From: Anniella stebbinsi
Taxonomy: Eukaryota > Chordata > Lepidosauria > Squamata > Anniellidae
Direction of reading: 5' to 3'
DNA length: 64,000 nucleotides
Assembly: GCA_029215795.1 (NCBI GenBank)
Contig: JARDYH010000001.1
Location: forward strand, 115,718,533-115,782,532
A program made the translations under genes and the position numbers. The notes under the pieces are model-generated. The model saw only the letters and a program-made list of their open reading frames with translations, did not search any database and had not been told where the DNA came from. Each line of letters starts with the position of its first letter. The stretch's first letter is position 1. Of the stretch, positions 45,285-55,246 are shown piece after piece.

Positions 45285-45409
45285 CAGGGATGGGCAATGC
45301 TTAGCCAAAGGCCTAGACTCTCATCAGTCCTAGCCATTATAACCAATGGTAGGGGGTCATGGGAGCTGTAGGCCAAACATCTAGAGCAACACAAGTTGCT
45401 CACCTCTTC
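45285..45409. mobile_element. hAT-like MITE
   Basis: CAGGGATGGGCAATGCTTAG and TTGCTCACCTCTTC are the two ends, with a central inverted region (CTAGCCATTATAACCAATGG). TTAATG flanks both sides. Same family style as 47539. Confidence 0.62.
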
Positions 45410-45674
45410 TTAATGACTATAGAAGGGACTCATATTCTTCAGTGTTCATTAAAGTTTAATTTGTGACTACTCAGTTTTGCTGTGATATCTCAGTATGGTT
45501 TGGGTTGTTTTAGACACAAATTATTCAGCAAAGGCACACATTTCTGCCAGTTCTAATCACAATATGTAATATTTGTGGTTGTTTTCCAGTTGTTCTAGTA
45601 AGCAAGCTACCCTTGGCTTAATTTTTAAGAACACATAAATGCTTGTGTTTTGTTTTGTTTTTCTTCTGTTATAG

Positions 45675-45794
45675 GCCCTTCAAGAAGACTTAGAGCAGGA
45701 ACAAGTCAAAGTTAATTCACTCACTCATATGGTTGTTGTAGTAGATGAAGCTAGTGGAGACAAAGCTACAGCTGTGTTAGAACATCAACTTCAG
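45675..45794 (+). CDS. DMD: dystrophin exon 13 (spectrin repeat R2)
   Basis: This 120-nt exon is the same length as human exon 13 and is in phase 0 at both ends. The peptide runs [19 protein letters not shown], then [21 protein letters not shown]. It is almost the mammalian dystrophin sequence and forms the middle of R2. The acceptor is GTTATAG|G and the donor CAG|GTAATT. VVVVDE and SGDKATA favour dystrophin over utrophin, which differs at these places. No lesion is seen. Confidence 0.97.
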
Positions 45795-47149
45795 GTAATT
45801 ATTGAACTGGTATATTTGTGGTAAAATATACCACACATTCTACAGGAAACAGTTTTGTTAATTACTTTTTGCATCTTCATTTTCAAACTACATAGCAGTA
45901 CTTCAGTTAAATATTGAAATAATTTACAATATAAAGTAAGTTGCCACCATCTTTTCTTATAGCAAGAACCTGAGCAGTATAAAATCCTTATTTTTAAAAA
46001 AACACATATAGCATGTTGAGTGACTTACTGTTCTATGCAATTTCCTTCCGTGCCTTGGGCATATTGTAGACATGTCTCTTCGAATGAGAATTTGAAGAGT
46101 GAAAGAATAATATAAGTGAAGATCAAATTGGTCTGTCTAGAATTGCTGATGTTCCAGAGAAATCTCTCAACCCAGTAAGAGTCTTGGACAACTGTCTATC
46201 TCCATCAACACTACCCCAGGGAGAACGTATCAAACAGTGTCATGTCATTTTTCTTTGAACACAGTATATGCCTGTCTACCCAATCTGTTCTTGAGAAGAA
46301 TGCAGGCCCACCAAAAGTGGTTCACATATTTGAGAATCTACCCACATCCACATATCAGCAGAAGACCCACCACCAACATGGGTCCCTGAAATCTCTGGGC
46401 CTATCACTACTGACACTGGGCCAGTCAATGATGGACACATGTCAGACAGGTGGTGCTGGTGAGGAAAAGCTGCTGCAGCTGCTACTATCATTTTTCCAAC
46501 CTCCTCAAAACCACTGCCACTGTTCAAAATCTGAGCCTGCCCCACAGAGATTTTGCAAGCCCACTCACAGATTCATCCATGAACACTCTGACCTCTTCAT
46601 CCATACTACTGCTCCAACCAATCGTGCATTCATCCCAGCATTAATTCAGCAGAGGTTCCACTAGCCTGTTCTTGCTGATGCTCTTCCTCACCACCCAACC
46701 CTTCCTCTCTGGACAGCAAGAAGCAATGGGGCAGAGCCTGGGCAGGGCAGGCATTGTGATCTCATCACTCTCCTATCAAGGCCCTTAGTGGGCCCAAACA
46801 TCAAGACTTTGTTGTGAAAAAATTGGGAAGGTAGAAGCCAGGGACATATTGCATAATGTTACTGAGCCCAGACATTGATGGTGAGGGCTGTAGAGGGCCA
46901 TACACCCAATACCCATACTGTATTGAGAGTTTTTTCCCCCCTGAAATGAAATCCCAGGCAGGCTCCTTATCTAGAGTTCTTCCATGACAATTATGACTTT
47001 TAATAATTTTGCTACACATTGCATGAAATTGCTGTGGGATTTGGAACCTGCAGAGATTTGGAATCTGTAATCATAAATATATGACTGAAAAACAGTTTCT
47101 ATCCTATTTGGGGCAAGTAGTGAAATTGTGAACCAGTGTCTTAAGAGTA

Positions 47150-47535
47150 GTGATGGACTGGATGTGGGCTTATACATTAAGACTGAATCTAGACAAGACA
47201 GAAGTGCTCTTGGTCAGGGGACCTCCTGATTCACACAGGGTTTCAGCCTGTCGTAGATGAGATTGCATTCCCCTTGATAGCCAAGTTCCCAATTTGGGAA
47301 TGCTGTTGGACCTGGCCTTTCTCTTAGATTGCCAGGTGGCAGCCGTGGCCACGTCTGCATGTCCAGTGTCAGTTGGTGTGCCAACTGCACCATGTTCCAG
47401 ATAGGTCTGATCTAGCCATAGTCTCACACATGTCTTAGTTACATCAGGATTGGAGTATTGTACCATGCTTGCTTTAAATATGGTCATACTTGAAAACCAT
47501 CTGGAAACCCTAGCTTGTACAAAATGCAGCATCTA
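47150..47535 (+). mobile_element. L2-like LINE reverse transcriptase C-terminal fragment
   Basis: The + strand reads LNLDKTEVLLVRGPPDS, LIAKFPIWECCWTWPFS in one frame, and LVTSGLEYCTMLALNM further on. These match the ..LNPDKTEVLLVG.., ..VRNLGV.LD.. and LVTSRLDYCNAL motifs of L2/CR1-group ORF2 proteins. It has multiple frame changes. It is interrupted just downstream by the MITE at 47539. Confidence 0.7.
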
Positions 47536-47538
47536 GAG

Positions 47539-47666
47539 CAGAGTTCCCCAACCTCATCTCCTCCAAATGTTTTGGGCTAGAAGTTCCAGCATTCCTGACC
47601 ATTGGTCATGCTGGCTAGGACTGATGGGAACTGAACATGTGGAGAATACCAGGTTGGGGAAGCCTG
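47539..47666. mobile_element. hAT-like MITE inserted after the L2 fragment
   Basis: Ends CAGAGTTCCCCAACCT and AGGTTGGGGAAGCCTG are inverted. The flanks ATCTAGAG (47531-47538) and AGCTGGAC (47667-47674) agree at only 5 of 8 bases, so the target duplication is doubtful. The centre AGCATTCCTGACCATTGGTC is shared with related copies. Confidence 0.72.
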
Positions 47667-48004
47667 AGCTGGACTTTTGACTCCAGATTTGTGTAACATG
47701 TAAGTCCCCCCCCCTTTTTTTTTTTTTACCTACTAACTGCTGGGCCATTTCCCAGTACAATACCGGATATGTCATTCATCTAAAGGCCTAAATTTCCTGG
47801 ACACCTAGATTCCTAAAGGACTATACATTCCTTTCTGTTCACTGAGGTCAGCCCTGAGGTGTGATTCATGGGAGTGCGAGTAACTTCATATGCCTTTTGA
47901 ACTCCATCCCCCCACATGAATCACCACTTTGATGGCTTTTCGCCATGCTCTACAAAATGCTTCAATTTTGTATGGATGGCTTGATTTCTGAATTACATTA
48001 TCTG

Positions 48005-48190
48005 GTTCTTTCCTGCAGGTGTTTTGGTCTTCTTTTGAGGATTACTTTGGCAGTTTTTATTGGCTGCTGACTGTGCTTGTTTTAAAGGGGATTTTAATTA
48101 GTTTTTTTCTGGTACTGTTACTGTATAGTCAGCTGTCTTGAACAGTGTAGCTTCTGGATCAGGAATATAGGATTAGTAAATAAATAATGC
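48005..48190 (+). mobile_element. LINE 3' region candidate
   Basis: A T-rich stretch ending AGGATTAGTAAATAAATAATG looks like the 3' untranslated end of the L2-like element whose coding remnant is at 47150-47535. This link is an inference from position and composition. Confidence 0.4.
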
Positions 48191-48815
48191 TAGGGGGCAG
48201 CAAATATTTCTCCTCCAAAATCTAAATTGCACAATTATTCACTTTACTACATTCCTATTTACTGCCAGCAATTTTTCTACCTACTGCTGCTTTGGCGCCA
48301 TTTTTTCGTCTTCTACCTGAAACAGACTTATGGGTAATACAAGCCAAACAGGGATTGCACAGTGAATGGATGGAATGATACTAGCATATTGTGCATGTGA
48401 TCATATTTAGCAACACAGCATCACTGGTGCAAATGAAACCAACTGAGTCTTAGGACAATCGTTCCTGGATCAGTACATAAGTGATCTCAATGAATCTGCA
48501 ATTGTAGCGAACAGAGTGATTGGTTATGGTGTGTCATGATGTCAGGTTTGGCTATGTGCAGACATCCCTGAAGCCAATGTAGCCTAATGAAGTTAATTTG
48601 GAAAGCATTGCCCTCACTCTGATAGGTAAACACTTTCAGTGGCTTTTGATGAAAAATTACTTGAGGAGAGATGCTCTTTGATGCTGCCAAAAATGGTTGC
48701 AAAACACCCTTTCAAATTCAGCTAAGGCCTAATATCTAATTTTTCTAAAATCTGTCATTAACAATTGCTACTCACAGTTGTAATTCTCTATCAGAATAGT
48801 TATTTGATCATTCAA

Positions 48816-49371
48816 GGGTACTTCTAGACGGACAGTATCCATCGCTGTGGCTTCGGAATGGCGGCACTTGCGTTACATGATGCAGCCGCCAATCCGAAGC
48901 CATCTAGGGCATAGGGCCTTTGCTGTGAACTAAAAAAAGTCAGGCATTTAGTTTGTGGCGAAGCGATGACGACTTCTGCAGTCTGTCGCTTTTTCTCCGC
49001 CGCTTCTGGGAGGCCTGCTCAGTCTATAGAGACCACTGATTGGTCGCCATGGGCTGGGCAGGGAAGGGGGTGGAACAGCGAGCCATAAGCTCGCTGCACC
49101 GCCTCCGCGCCTCCTATTTCCCCCCCATTCTAAAAACTAAACCTCAGCAGTACTCCCCCCATTTTAAGTTAAAATAAAATAAAACTTAACCTTAATTAAA
49201 AAATAAATTAAAAAACACTTACCTTAGAGTAGGGGAGCTGATGCTCCCTGCCGGCCCTCCAGCTGTCGCTGGGCCACCACATGCACGGTGGCGCCAGGAA
49301 GGCAATGCGTGCTGTGCCGTTGGGGAGCCGCCACTTTGCGACATGCCAAGAGCCGTCAAGACGCAGCCCTA
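48816..49371. mobile_element. GC-rich MITE (family B), uninterrupted copy
   Basis: The left end GGGTACTTCTAGACGG and right end CCGTCAAGACGCAGCCC are imperfect inverted repeats. Near the left end is a second palindrome: GTGGCTTCGGAATGGCGGC (48848-48866) against GCCGCCAATCCGAAGCC (48886-48902). The part from 48846 to 49110 aligns with the nested copy at 3572-4806. It has no open frame of note. Confidence 0.7.
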
Positions 49372-50995
49372 GTTACCTCAACACTTGCATCTTGTCCAAC
49401 AGTTGATATGTGCTTCTCAAAGCTTGTAATTCTTGCTTCTCTTTGAAATAATGCTAATTTTCAAACACAGTTTTTCATCTCGTTTTGATTTGGTGTAGCA
49501 TGTGAAACTTCTTCCAGCATGCAAATTGGGAAACATCGTATCAAAGCAAGTGCAAGTCTAAGTAACCTTGTATCATTTGACTTGGTGCTGGCTGCTAGAT
49601 TAATGGAGAACACTTCTAAAGATAGATCACAGGGCTTGTAGGCAGAACTGTAGAGCTCTTACTGCAGATGCTAAGAACAAAGAATATTTTTCCCCTTTAG
49701 GAAATAGAATGTTCTCAAGTATATATATAAAAAAACCTTTTCAGAGGGGATTGCAATATATAAACATAAATTGCCATATTATAAAAAGCAGGGGCAAAGA
49801 AATGGATTTTAAAGGACAATAGTAATGCAACTTGAAGCATACTGTGCTACATTAGGGAGACATGAAAAATATGTACATCACTTGAGTTCTCCATGCTTGA
49901 ATTCTCTTTACTTAGTGTATACTTGATTACTGATACCTAAATATATGGATTTACTCTTGCAAAAAATATGTTATGAGGTTGATGTAAAGTAACAATTGAA
50001 AGTTTGTCAGTGGTATTAGACCTTCCTTGGCCCAATCAAATGTTCAAGTAATCGTGTGTCATGTAGTGATGAACACACATCTGTGAACCAGCCCTTTATA
50101 GCCAGGAAAGACCTAAAATAGCCTTGATGTGCTCAGCAGCCTCCGGCTAAAGGCTTCTGACAAGTGCTGAAAGCTGGAGAGCCCCATTCCATTCTTTCTT
50201 CATATCACTGGCCTCCCAAAGTGAAGGGGGTTCTTTTTTCAGTACCAGGGTGACAAGAAAGTCACAGCAATATCCTTCTTGTTGTTGCCTTGTATTGCTT
50301 GCACTGCCAGACAATGAGCTGGGCGGCAGCTGTGCAGAAATAGCTGGGAAATAGGGTTCTTTGCCTGACTATAGCATATTGTACAATCAATAGCTGCTAC
50401 AAGCAGCTGGAGGCTTCTGATCACATGGCAAGTCTTTTTAGGGCCCCTGTGTAAACCAGATATCTCCTAATACTGCATTGAATTATAAACCTTTCTGGTA
50501 TAACTCACATGTATCAGTGAGTTATTAAGTTCCTCGATCACTAGCTGTAGAGATATTTGAAAATAGTTCATATTTTGAAATTTTATAACATTTATAAAAA
50601 GAAGGTAAACTCAAAGATAGATACAATTAGGTAGCAGAACTTTTCCTTTCTTTCTTGAGGTTTTCAACATTCTAGAGGCCATCATCCATCATATTTTTTG
50701 TATATAGTTTAATAGTTTTCATGGAGCACTAGCCATACCTTAAATATTAAAATTGCTGTTCTTTATGATTTTGTTACTTTATAATTGCAATTTTATACTG
50801 TGCTTCATTGAACAGTAATGTAATGAATTCAAGAACATCTTTGAAATATTTTATAAACTTGAACTGGGCCTTAAAATATTAATAGAAAGGTTACATCTTT
50901 CCCGCCCTAGCAATATTCATTGCCCGATAACAATATTTTGAATTTAAGTCAATATCATAACATATTTATTAAGTTCTCACTATTTTTTTTTTTAG

Positions 50996-51097
50996 CATTT
51001 AGGAAACCGTTGGGCAACCATTTGCAGATGGACAGAAGACCGCTGGTTTCTTCTCCAAGATGTTCTTCGAAAATTGCTGCAATTTACTGATGAACAG
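50996..51097 (+). CDS. DMD: dystrophin exon 14 (R2/R3 boundary)
   Basis: This 102-nt exon matches the length of human exon 14 and is in phase 0 at both ends. The peptide reads HLGNRWATICRWTEDRW followed by FLLQDVLRKLLQFTDEQ. The two Trp residues of RWATICRW belong to the last helix of R2, and RWFLLQD starts the linker to R3. The acceptor tract is T-rich (TTTTTTTAG) and the donor is CAG|GTGGGA. Only 85 bp separate it from exon 15, so the two exons are probably recognised as a pair. Confidence 0.97.
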
Positions 51098-51182
51098 GTG
51101 GGAAATATTTGCAGTACCCATTTGTTATTTGCTCCAAAAACTTTCTGTGTGTGGTTTTACTAAAAAATATTCTTACTTTTAG
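51098..51182 (+). other. DMD: DMD intron 14 (85 bp)
   Basis: This very short intron starts GTGGGA and ends ATTCTTACTTTTAG. DMD intron 14 is also very short in human (about 0.1 kb from memory), so the tiny size is conserved. A possible branch-site region is TTTTACTAAAAA, about 25 nt upstream of the acceptor. No repeat has entered it. Confidence 0.93.
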
Positions 51183-51290
51183 GGTCTTTTTGATGTGTGG
51201 CTTACTGAAAAGGAAGATGCCGTGAATAATATTCATACCACTGATTTCAAAGATCAAAATGAAATGTTGGAAAATCTACAGAAGTTGGCT
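51183..51290 (+). CDS. DMD: dystrophin exon 15 (start of spectrin repeat R3)
   Basis: This 108-nt exon has the same length as human exon 15 and is in phase 0 at both ends. The peptide is GLFDVWLTEKEDAVNNIHT followed by TDFKDQNEMLENLQKLA. EKEDAVN, IHTT and FKDQNEML are diagnostic for dystrophin at the beginning of R3. The donor is GCT|GTAGGT. Exon 16 should follow downstream; its expected KKKQSMGKLYSLKQDLL-like coding segment was not found before 64000. Confidence 0.96.
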
Positions 51291-51431
51291 GTAGGTGTTT
51301 TTCATTGTTTATTATTTTTCATTGTTTGTATATTTATGTATTTCAAGTATTTTTGTCCCACCTTTCAGCATTATACTGAAAGCACCTCACAACACGAGTT
51401 AAAAACAATATCTCCCAAAATAAAACTATGG

Positions 51432-51634
51432 GCAGTATCCAACAGGGTGCAACCACTAATGTAAACTACTCTACTCTAAAGTAAACTACTTTAGCATAAT
51501 ACCAATAGCATTAACTGGCACAATGATTTCCCTGGGAAATTGGCATGCCAGCTAACAGTATTGGTGTTGTGCCTGAATAGTTTATGCGAGTACAATGTAA
51601 TTTACATTAGCGCTTGCACCCTGTTGGATACTGC
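51432..51634. mobile_element. MITE with 20-bp perfect inverted repeats
   Basis: GCAGTATCCAACAGGGTGCA (51432-51451) and its exact reverse complement (51615-51634) bound a 203-bp element. Internal symmetry continues (AATGTAAACTAC and GTAATTTACATT). The flanks TAT and TAA are close to the TWA duplications of PIF/Harbinger, but this is only a hint. It lies 142 bp after exon 15. Confidence 0.85.
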
Positions 51635-52559
51635 TAATTCAGGTATTTTTTTTAAAAAGAAAATAGCAAAATAATCACCAGGGAACACAGTCTCCAGTTA
51701 TAAAGCATCAGCAGGATTAAATTAAGCAAACACAGTAATGGATGTTAAATAGTCAGCTGAGTAGAACTGTTTTTACCTGGTGCCTAATTACTAGGTGCCA
51801 GTCTAATGGATGTAATGAGGGAATTCCACAAATGAGGAGTTACTACAATGAAAGCTGTATTTGTGACAGCCACTCCACTCACTCTGCTGTTGGAACTACA
51901 ACTAATATGGAAAGAAGCATATGGGAAAAGTAGTCCTGTAGATAACATTACTTTTTAAAATTATATTTTACTTATACCCCACTTTTCTACAAAGTATTCA
52001 AGTCCTTATTTACCATAAATTAATCCTGGTTAATGGCAAAGATCTAAACAACCCGGTGAAATAAAATTTAGCTTTACTGCCTAGCTGAAAACAGACAATA
52101 AAGGGGAAGTTGTTGCATGTGGAGAAGGAAGCATGGAATAAAGACACAGACTCCAGAGCTTGGGATAAACTAGGGCCTCTTTATAAGGGAGATTCATCCG
52201 CTCTGTGGATCCACATGTGAAAGTGCGGGAATCTAGATGTCCTTATCTCAGGCAACTTGCCTGGCTTTATGGGTGAGCCACTCTCCTAATCAAGGAGTCG
52301 GGTAAACCTGGCTCCTCTCTTATGGGACACTTTGAAAGTGTGGGGAGACTGCCCCATGTCACCCCCACTCAGAGCCATAAAGGTCTGAGTAGATGAGGCA
52401 GGAGGATCTCCAAAAGTATACCATATCCTGACACAGGAGCCATAAACCTCCAATGAGCAGGACTTCCACATATGCCAATCACCAAAAGGTGCCAGAGTGC
52501 TCACTGTCCCTATTCTGCTATAGCAAATTCCTGCACGTCCCGCTACCAGAAGGTGCCAA

Positions 52560-53213
52560 ACCTCAGCTTAGGTGCCCTACCCCACCAATTCTAGATAGAA
52601 TCCAGCAATCCCACATGAAGATCCTGCAGGAAAATATCATTCTCTGCATTGGAAAGATGAACTCCATCTGCCCTATAAAAAAGGCAAAATGGCCAGGTGG
52701 GGAATTACCCAACTTTGTCAACCCTGTAGCACCTGCCGACTCTTTCCTGTTCACTTTCTTAATGGCCCTATTTAAACTACGGTTATCCCTTCCTTCGTGC
52801 CAATGGCACCAAGGCAGCATGTTTGACCATACAATCTCCATTTTCCTTCAAAGTCTGCCCTAGCCTGTAAAAGTAGGGCCTTCCCTTTCAGAAGCCCAAG
52901 GTCATTTGTCCCCCAGGTGAAGCACAAGAACCTGCGGTGGGCCCAGAACAACATCAGCATAAAGAAAATCATGGAGGAGACCACCTCAATGCATTCCTCA
53001 CCGACCAGCCCATTGGATGGAGGCATACAGACCGAGCTCCAACTGTGTACCAACAGTCACTCGCATTGCTCTGCTGCTAGCCCAGAAGACCATGATGTGC
53101 CCACAGATGAGGACCTTCAAAGGTTCCAGTCTCCACCAACAATCTGCCAAGAAAATAGAACTATCAACATAAAACATAAACAAGCTCATGTATGATGCCT
53201 TAGTCGCACACAT
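52560..53213 (-). pseudogene. SGNH hydrolase-like relic
   Basis: On the minus strand, VLICGHIMVFWASSRA (about 53100) resembles block I of SGNH hydrolases found in some YR retroelements, usually GHS; here the Ser is replaced by Ile. Then WGTNDLGLLKGKALLLQA (about 52900) gives the GxND block, VWSNMLPWCHWHEG (about 52820) follows, and RIGGVGHLS (about 52570) stands where the DGVHLS catalytic Asp-His block would be. Frames change at least twice. It follows the recombinase fragment in transcription order. A cellular esterase gene is unlikely given this context. Confidence 0.65.
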
Positions 53214-53601
53214 ACATCCTGAATGCCCCTGTTCGCCATCTCCCTATGGCTTGGATCTTAGCCTCCCCCAGCCCAGCAAACACTTCTGCACAGGCTCCCT
53301 TTATCCTAAATGAATGAGTTCTGAATTGATGGTCCCCTAGACCCAGCGCCTGCAGCACCTTCTTAGCAACTAACCAAAACTGATAATGTGTTAGTGGCAA
53401 CCCATTATCATGGCAGAAAAGAAAACCAGCTTTTCCTCCACAAAGGGCGAGGAATGATTGCAGGGATCCCATAGGACAGATATCCTTGCACAAAGCAGCA
53501 GCCAATGCCCCTTTGGTCAGTCTTTGGCCAGCCACAAACCAACCGCTGCAGCAGAGAACCGCTGCTGCTGGGACGCTGACACCACCAGGATGCCGATCCA
53601 C
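53200..53601 (-). pseudogene. tyrosine recombinase C-terminal fragment (Ngaro- or Crypton-like)
   Basis: The minus frame reads GFLFCHDNGLPLTHYQF, VLQALGLGDHQFRTHSFRI and GLGEAKIQAIGRWRTGAFRMYV. This gives the catalytic HxxR (THSFR), the Trp of GRWR and the terminal Tyr. The upstream catalytic Arg is not present, so the protein is N-terminally truncated. The sequence differs clearly from the DIRS recombinase at 38169-39277, so it is another lineage. Upstream of it on the minus strand, CTATAAAGG near 53680-53688 and a CACGTG near 53710 look promoter-like, which may be chance. Confidence 0.72.
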
Positions 53602-53979
53602 TTCAACAAAGGCCTCCTCTGGGATGTTGCACCTTCTGCAGCCAAAAGAACCAGAGAGGCTGATGCAAGGCGGGGCTGGCCTTTATAGGCTCATCCCCGT
53701 CCTTGCCGCACGTGACCCTGGTGTGTGTACATGAGTTTTAATCTTACCTATTTTAAATGAAAGTAGCTAATGTGGTCTGTGTGTCAGTAATTTAATTTTC
53801 CTAAGGATAACAATTTCTAGAAACTTTGCTAACTGCCCTTTTGTTCAAGATCTAGTACTTGTGCTGTATACATAATATCATATGACTATTAATGGCCAAA
53901 GAACATCCTTAGTTTGCTACTGTAATTGTAAAGGAGTTCATTTCAAAGTTAACTGTATTGTTCCTTGAAAAGTAACCAA

Positions 53980-54334
53980 GGCCTCCTCCACACGGGGCGT
54001 TTAATGAGCCTTGAAGGCTCATTATAAATTTTACCTACACACGAGCGGAGCGCAAAACGGGCGTACAGGCGCGTTATCTCCCCGATAATGCGCATTTTCG
54101 AACGCGCGTTAAATAGCGACTTTTATTTTGCTCCGGCCGTTAAAGCGCATTTTCGCTGTGTGAACAAGCGATTATGCGCATTAACTACCTGGAAAGCGCT
54201 TTTTGGGCATCTTTTAATGCGCTTCGCCGCTTCCCGCCGCCTCCCGTGCAGAGGGATTGTGAGTAAATGCGCCTCCACGATAATGCGCATAATCGCGGAA
54301 CCAGGCGCAAAGGCGCATTCTTGTGGAGGGGGCC
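53980..54334 (+). mobile_element. MITE family A copy 2
   Basis: The 355-bp element has ends GGCCTCCTCCACACG and CTTGTGGAGGGGGCC. It aligns throughout with 3635-3988 in reverse orientation, sharing AATGCGCATTTTCGAACGCG- and GAGGGATTGTGAGTAAATGC-like segments. Flanking CAA on both sides (53977-53979 and 54335-54337) could be a 3-bp duplication. It is CG-rich compared with the surrounding intron. Confidence 0.82.
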
Positions 54335-55188
54335 CAAGTCATATGTCACTTTGGCATCGAGTGGTATCTTTTGGAGACTACTTGAACTACCTACCTGCCT
54401 CTTTGTGTATTCTTTGGTTTCCAATATTCTTTTTAAACTCTGAATCAAGAGTATGCAGTAAGAGATGAACTAAACTGAGATATCATATACTGGAGAACCT
54501 GTGGGAGAATGTGCATGTTTTTGAGCTTCAGTTAGCTTCAAACTGTTTTTACTGATCAATTAATACAGATTTCTAAACCTCCTGTCCTTTAATCCTCATG
54601 CCCATTATGTATTCATTAGACAATCTTACCCCAGCCCCTGTAGGCCCAAATGCCTCAGGGCTGATATAATCTACTGCATTTATAATTCTCCTGATACTGA
54701 GAATTAGGAGCTATATGAATACTGCAAGACACTGAATACTGACCATCTTCCAAGTACTCCTCTAGGGCTAAAACCCCTAGTTAGTTGGGATACCAATACA
54801 TATTTGTTTCCCTCACCTTTTATGATTCATTTCAGATTCTGAATTATCATTTGCAGAGAAGTAGTAATCAAAGCTATATCCCCAAATACCTATTTTCTGC
54901 AATTTTATTCAAATTTAGATTTAGGTAACTTCAAAAGTACTACAAAAAATCTGGTCAAGGAGAAATGGCACACTCAACAAAGTCAATTCAAACCTGGGAA
55001 ACTACACATTAAGTAAACATTGGTAAATGGCCAAGAGCTTGTCAGGAGATACAATTTGCTGTCTTTAAAGAGACAACTTTAATTTCACACCCAGCTCTAT
55101 GTGTCCTTCTACCAGTGCCAAAGCAGCTGCTGAAATCTGTGCCACACAGGCACAGTGAGCTGGGTAGTAGGAGGCCTCTTTTGGTTAT

Positions 55189-55246
55189 CTAACAATGTAA
55201 TAAATATGGTTATTGTAGTATTGCTCTATATTGTAGATTTTTAAAA
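55189..55246 (+). repeat. left copy of 58-bp direct repeat flanking a LINE
   Basis: From CTAACAATGTAATAAATATG to GTAGATTTTTAAAA, identical to 57034-57091 except for one base (A/T at repeat position 32). Confidence 0.95.

Larger units (their letters stand above)
30688..45674 (+). other. DMD: DMD intron 12
   Basis: This 15.0-kb intron has donor GTAAAC and acceptor TCTGTTATAG. Two fifths of it is a single 6-kb DIRS element (33710-39710). The rest includes a hAT MITE, L2-like fragments, GC-rich hairpins near 41.9 kb, two tandem duplications and an R4/Dong-like tail. I see nothing recognisable in 30688-31620, 32136-33709 (except a TTTA run near 33047 and a LINE-like 3' tail near 32690-32770), 40226-41827, 41997-42820, 43136-43609 or 45410-45674. 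Stretch 40230-40690 resembles the AT-rich hAT MITEs, but I cannot define its ends. Confidence 0.9.
45795..50995 (+). other. DMD: DMD intron 13
   Basis: This 5.2-kb intron has donor GTAATT and an acceptor with an eleven-T tract ending TTTTTAG. It carries an L2-like LINE remnant split by a MITE (47150-48190) and the uninterrupted copy of a GC-rich MITE (48816-49371). I recognise nothing in 45795-47149, 47667-48004, 48191-48815 or 49372-50995. Confidence 0.9.
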
